A stretch of DNA of 9,281 nt. Origin: Novosphingobium sp. UBA6722 (GTDB lineage Bacteria; Pseudomonadota; Alphaproteobacteria; Sphingomonadales; Sphingomonadaceae). This document shows, in pieces, positions 7,492 to 9,281 of the stretch. Every line of letters starts with the position of its first letter. Within the stretch, counting starts at the first letter, position 1. The translations under genes and the position numbers were made by a program. The notes under the pieces were generated by a model. It had not been told where the DNA came from. It saw nothing but the letters and a program-made list of their open reading frames with translations, and ran no database searches. The stretch lies in NCBI GenBank assembly GCA_002454125.1, contig DKII01000136.1:2228-11508 (forward strand). The letters run 5' to 3'.

Positions 7492-7594
7492 CGTCTTGTC
7501 GGGCTGCCCTCATGGCCTGGCAGGGCGTGGTGCACTTCGTGCACCTCCTCCCTGAACCTAGGCCACCTCGTGCTTGTCGCGAGGTGGCTTTTTT
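7492..7594 (+). ncRNA. Putative trans-acting small RNA with anti-Shine-Dalgarno motif (suhB/mmgR-like)
   Basis: About 100 nt with no convincing ORF, bounded by its own promoter and a strong terminator. The structure seen directly is hairpin 1, GCCCT (7506-7510) with AGGGC (7522-7526), or alternatively CTGCC with GGCAG. Hairpin 2 is GGTGCAC (7529-7535) with GTGCACC (7539-7545) around a TTC loop. Next comes a stretch CCTCCTCCC (7544-7552) whose TCCTCCC part is unpaired and complementary to Shine-Dalgarno sequences, then a short linker and the terminator hairpin. This is the layout of alphaproteobacterial Hfq-type sRNAs carrying CCUCCUCCC motifs, and it recalls the suhB/mmgR (alpha-r8) family. 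That family assignment is from memory and needs a covariance-model search. A role in blocking translation by pairing with ribosome-binding sites is inferred. It could instead be a processed 3' UTR of the SapC mRNA, but the promoter argues against this. Confidence 0.72.
7562..7594 (+). terminator. Intrinsic terminator ending the small RNA
   Basis: Perfect 9-bp stem GCCACCTCG (7562-7570) with CGAGGTGGC (7580-7588), a 9-nt loop and six T residues (7589-7594). The opposite strand has no T-run after the stem, so it works rightward only. It lies 11 bp before the stop of the convergent amidohydrolase. Confidence 0.92.
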
Positions 7595-7605
7595 CTTGAG
7601 CCCGC

Positions 7606-8559
7606 CTATTCCGCGGCTTGCGGCCAGGCAGAATCGGCGCTGCGGCCCAGTTCGGCCACCTCGCCGGCCAGCTGCCGGACCAGTCCGGTCAGTACTTCGA
7701 CCATCGCCGCAAAGCCCTGCCCCGGTTCGGCGAGTCGCGCATCGAGATAGCGCGAGCGGTCAATTTCCAGCTGCACCGCATGGAGCCCGCTGTCGGGCGC
7801 AGCATGGCGATCCAGGACATAGCCCCCGGCATAGGGCCGGTTGTGCGCAGCCGCGCGGCCTTGCCCGGCGAAATAGCTAAAGCAGCTCGCCACCAGCGAG
7901 CCATGACAGGTGGTGCCAAAGCGGTCACCCAGCACGAATTCGGGCGGTGGCTGGCCTTCGCGCAGGCCCAGCGGCGGCATCGAATGGAGATCGATCAGCA
8001 AGGCCGCGCCCCAGCGCTGGCGGAGTGCTGCAAGCGAGGCAGCCAGGCAGCCGTGGTAGGGCGCGTGGATCTGTTCGATTCGGGCGGTCAGATCGGCCTC
8101 GTCATGGCGGCGCTTCCACAGTTCGCCGAGGCCCGGCAGACGGCGCGGGATCAGGCCCAGGCCGCTGCGCGCCCGCAGGCCCGGGGTATAGCTACCAACG
8201 CCGGCCGGCCGCCCCTTCGCGAACATTTCCCAATCGACATCTTCGGGCGCACGGTTGAGGTCAATCATCGCACGCGGCGCATGGGCGACCAGCAGGGCGG
8301 CGCCGGTCGCGCACGCCACCGCCTCGCCCAGCAGGTCGACATAGCGATCCTCCAGCCGCAGCGAGGCATAGCCGGGATGGCGCATCCGCTCGATCAGGCT
8401 GCCGGGATAGGCGCGGCCGGCGTGCGGCACGGCAATTAGGACGGGCACCGGCGAAGGATCGGCCAGGCGCAGCGCATAGGCCGGCTGGCCCTGGCTGCCC
8501 GGAATGGCGCCCCCGGTGACCGCAGGCGAATCGAACCGGGCGGGCGCAGCGGAATCCAT
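7606..8559 (-). CDS. N-formylglutamate amidohydrolase family protein
   Basis: 317-residue metal-dependent hydrolase of the N-formylglutamate deformylase (FGase) family, which in histidine breakdown yields glutamate and formate. Landmarks: VPHAGRAYP (44-52, His46), LEDRYVDLL (69-77), HAPRAMIDLNR (93-103), HAPYH (165-169), LIDLHSMPP (188-196), GDRFGTTC (211-218), NRPYAGGYVLDRH (240-252) and VQLEIDRS (262-269). The histidines and acidic residues in these motifs match those expected to bind metal. There are no other hut genes nearby, so a role in histidine use is not supported by context; the family also hydrolyses other N-acyl amino acids. The start at ATG 8559 (MDSAAPARF) is moderately sure, since the upstream Shine-Dalgarno is weak. 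The frame runs further upstream, but only as the antisense of cpdR. It is divergent from cpdR, a neighbourhood I recall from other alphaproteobacteria. Confidence 0.92.
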   Translation of the reverse strand: MDSAAPARFDSPAVTGGAIPGSQGQPAYALRLADPSPVPVLIAVPHAGRAYPGSLIERMRHPGYASLRLEDRYVDLLGEAVACATGAALLVAHAPRAMIDLNRAPEDVDWEMFAKGRPAGVGSYTPGLRARSGLGLIPRRLPGLGELWKRRHDEADLTARIEQIHAPYHGCLAASLAALRQRWGAALLIDLHSMPPLGLREGQPPPEFVLGDRFGTTCHGSLVASCFSYFAGQGRAAAHNRPYAGGYVLDRHAAPDSGLHAVQLEIDRSRYLDARLAEPGQGFAAMVEVLTGLVRQLAGEVAELGRSADSAWPQAAE

Positions 8560-8685
8560 GCCCGCAAGCTGGCGCGCCGCGCCGGTCCTGTCAAAGCCCG
8601 CTGAACGCGATGAAGGAAGAATCTTAACGGGTCTGGTGCTAACAGGCGGTTGGACGTACCGTGGGGACAATAACCGGAAGTGTCG
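8560..8685. promoter_or_regulatory. Divergent control region between amidohydrolase and cpdR
   Basis: 126 bp between the two start codons. It holds three short direct repeats TAACnGG on the plus strand (8625-8631, 8640-8646, 8671-8677), spaced 15 and 31 bp. It also holds a GAATC site (8619-8623), of the GANTC type methylated by CcrM in alphaproteobacteria, and two more GAATC sites lie just inside the amidohydrolase gene (8528, 8552). On the minus strand a perfect TTGACA (8594-8589) is present, but no good -10 follows at 17 nt. I cannot place either promoter firmly, and I found no TTAA-N7-TTAA CtrA box. Confidence 0.45.
8676..8680 (+). promoter_or_regulatory. Ribosome-binding site that fixes the cpdR start
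   Basis: GGAAG ends at 8680, five bases before ATG 8686. An in-frame GTG at 8680 overlaps the last base of this site and cannot use it, so the ATG is the functional start. Confidence 0.75.
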
Positions 8686-9060
8686 ATGATCCGTATTCTC
8701 CTTGCCGAAGATGAAGAAGCCATGCGCACCTACCTGGCGCGCGCCCTTCAGAATGCCGGCTATGACGTGGTTTCCGTCGACCGCGGGACCGAGGCGCTGC
8801 CGCTGCTGCAAACCCAGCATTTCGATCTGCTGCTGTCGGACATCGTCATGCCCGAGATGGACGGGATCGAGCTGGCCCAGCGCTGTGCCGAAATCAGCCC
8901 GGCCACCAAGGTGATGTTCATCACCGGTTTTGCCGCCGTCACGCTCAAGGCCAACCGCGAAGCGCCGCAGGCCAAGGTGCTGTCGAAGCCGTTCCATCTG
9001 CGCGATCTGGTGCTGGAAGTGGAACGGATTTTCGGGAACGCGACCCAGGCGCAGATCTGA
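8686..9060 (+). CDS. cpdR: CpdR-type single-domain response regulator
   Basis: 124-residue receiver domain with no output domain. It has the acidic pair Glu8-Asp9, phospho-acceptor Asp52 in SDIVMPEMDGIEL, Thr80 in MFITGFAAV and the conserved Lys101 in VLSKPFHL. The overall pattern (RILLAEDE...., IVMPEMDGIELA, FITGFAAV.L, AKVLSKP.HLR) matches Caulobacter CpdR closely. In Caulobacter the unphosphorylated form takes ClpXP to the cell pole and primes breakdown of CtrA and other substrates, while the CckA-ChpT relay phosphorylates and switches it off; the same role is inferred here. ATG 8686 is preferred over GTG 8680 on ribosome-binding-site spacing, and it gives the family's usual short N-terminus. 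The C-terminus is QAQI, not the Ala-Ala end I recall from the Caulobacter protein. It is divergent from the amidohydrolase; the tRNA gene follows with its own promoter. Confidence 0.93.
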   Translation: MIRILLAEDEEAMRTYLARALQNAGYDVVSVDRGTEALPLLQTQHFDLLLSDIVMPEMDGIELAQRCAEISPATKVMFITGFAAVTLKANREAPQAKVLSKPFHLRDLVLEVERIFGNATQAQI

Positions 9061-9085
9061 TCTGAATTTTGCGCCATCAAGCGGC

Positions 9086-9114
9086 TTGCATCCCGCGTGC
9101 AGCCTCGCTAATGG
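9086..9114 (+). promoter_or_regulatory. Candidate tRNA-Val promoter
   Basis: TTGCAT (9086-9091), preceded by C, then 17 nt and TAATGG (9109-9114); CTAATG at 16 nt is an equivalent reading. The run CTAATGGCGC resembles the -10 region of the helicase promoter. Initiation near 9120 would give a leader of about 40 nt before the mature tRNA. Confidence 0.5.
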
Positions 9115-9124
9115 CGCATCCCTG

Positions 9125-9144
9125 CCCGGGGCGACGGCCCCGGG
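9125..9144 (+). other. GC-rich stem-loop in the tRNA leader
   Basis: CCCGGGGC (9125-9132) pairs perfectly with GCCCCGGG (9137-9144) around a GACG loop. No T-run follows, so it is not a standard terminator for cpdR. It falls between the tRNA promoter and the tRNA, so it is probably in the precursor leader removed by RNase P. Confidence 0.6.
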
Positions 9145-9161
9145 TGGAACCTGAATGGTGC

Positions 9162-9236
9162 GGGCGTATAGCTCAGTGGTAGAGCACTATGTTGACATCG
9201 TAGGGGTCGCAAGTTCAATCCTTGCTACGCCCACCA
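9162..9236 (+). tRNA. tRNA-Val (anticodon GAC), CCA encoded
   Basis: A 75-nt cloverleaf. The acceptor stem GGGCGTA pairs with TACGCCC without mismatch, the D stem is GCTC/GAGC, the anticodon stem CTATG/CGTAG has one T-G, the loop TTGACAT places anticodon GAC, the variable loop has 5 nt and the T stem is GCAAG/CTTGC with loop TTCAATC. Discriminator A and CCA are encoded (9233-9236). It reads GUC, and GUU by wobble. TTTT follows directly. The remaining bases to 9281 hold nothing I can identify. Confidence 0.97.
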
Positions 9237-9281
9237 TTTTCCCCCTTATGTCAACTTTTGCTCGGCGCGTGCCCGAACCAG

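Noticed and set aside
8624..8643. Possible CtrA box (TTAA...TAAC) before cpdR
   Set aside because: The half-sites are separated by 12 nt, not the 7 nt of the known TTAA-N7-TTAA site.
8560..8997. N-terminal extension of the amidohydrolase frame
   Set aside because: It is only the reverse of cpdR and its promoter; family landmarks begin after Met at 8559.
1..9281. Mobile element, defence island or CRISPR
   Set aside because: No transposase, integrase, toxin-antitoxin pair, direct-repeat array or target-site duplication is visible; gene content is housekeeping.

Overview
This 9.3 kb GC-rich window looks like ordinary chromosome from an alphaproteobacterium, most likely a sphingomonad (Novosphingobium/Sphingomonas/Erythrobacter type). 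This is inferred from a CpdR-type single-domain receiver next to an N-formylglutamate amidohydrolase, a soluble 'SapC family' protein, an alphaproteobacterial RhlE-like helicase, and promoters of the CTTG-N17 style. I see no transposase, integrase, phage gene, CRISPR array or recognisable defence system.

Layout. Positions 2-2077 (+) hold most of a UvrD/PcrA DNA helicase, cut at its 5' end by the window edge. Convergent to it (2088-2788, -) is a small SAM-dependent methyltransferase whose reading frame is broken once, near 2579-2585. Upstream on the same strand are a DEAD-box RNA helicase with a long charged tail (2897-4291, -) and an exported four-cysteine protein of unknown function (4406-5026, -). 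Divergent from these is an FAD-linked D-2-hydroxyacid dehydrogenase-like enzyme (5133-6578, +), followed by a SapC-family protein (6636-7433, +).

Between SapC and the next gene lies what appears to be an independent small RNA of about 100 nt (about 7492-7594, +). It has its own promoter, two upstream hairpins, a single-stranded UCCUCCC anti-Shine-Dalgarno stretch and a textbook intrinsic terminator. It resembles the alphaproteobacterial suhB/mmgR type of trans-acting sRNA, and it is the most interesting element here.

The right end has an N-formylglutamate amidohydrolase (7606-8559, -) divergent from cpdR (8686-9060, +), the receiver that primes ClpXP for cell-cycle proteolysis. A tRNA-Val(GAC) with encoded CCA (9162-9236, +) follows, with its own promoter and a GC-rich leader hairpin.

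The genes do not form one pathway. They are mostly single transcription units: DNA repair, RNA metabolism, D-2-hydroxyacid oxidation, amino-acid derivative hydrolysis, cell-cycle signalling and translation. Four candidate promoters (helicase, exported protein, sRNA, tRNA) share a CTTG-type -35 and a spacer of about 17 nt, which helped fix starts and boundaries.
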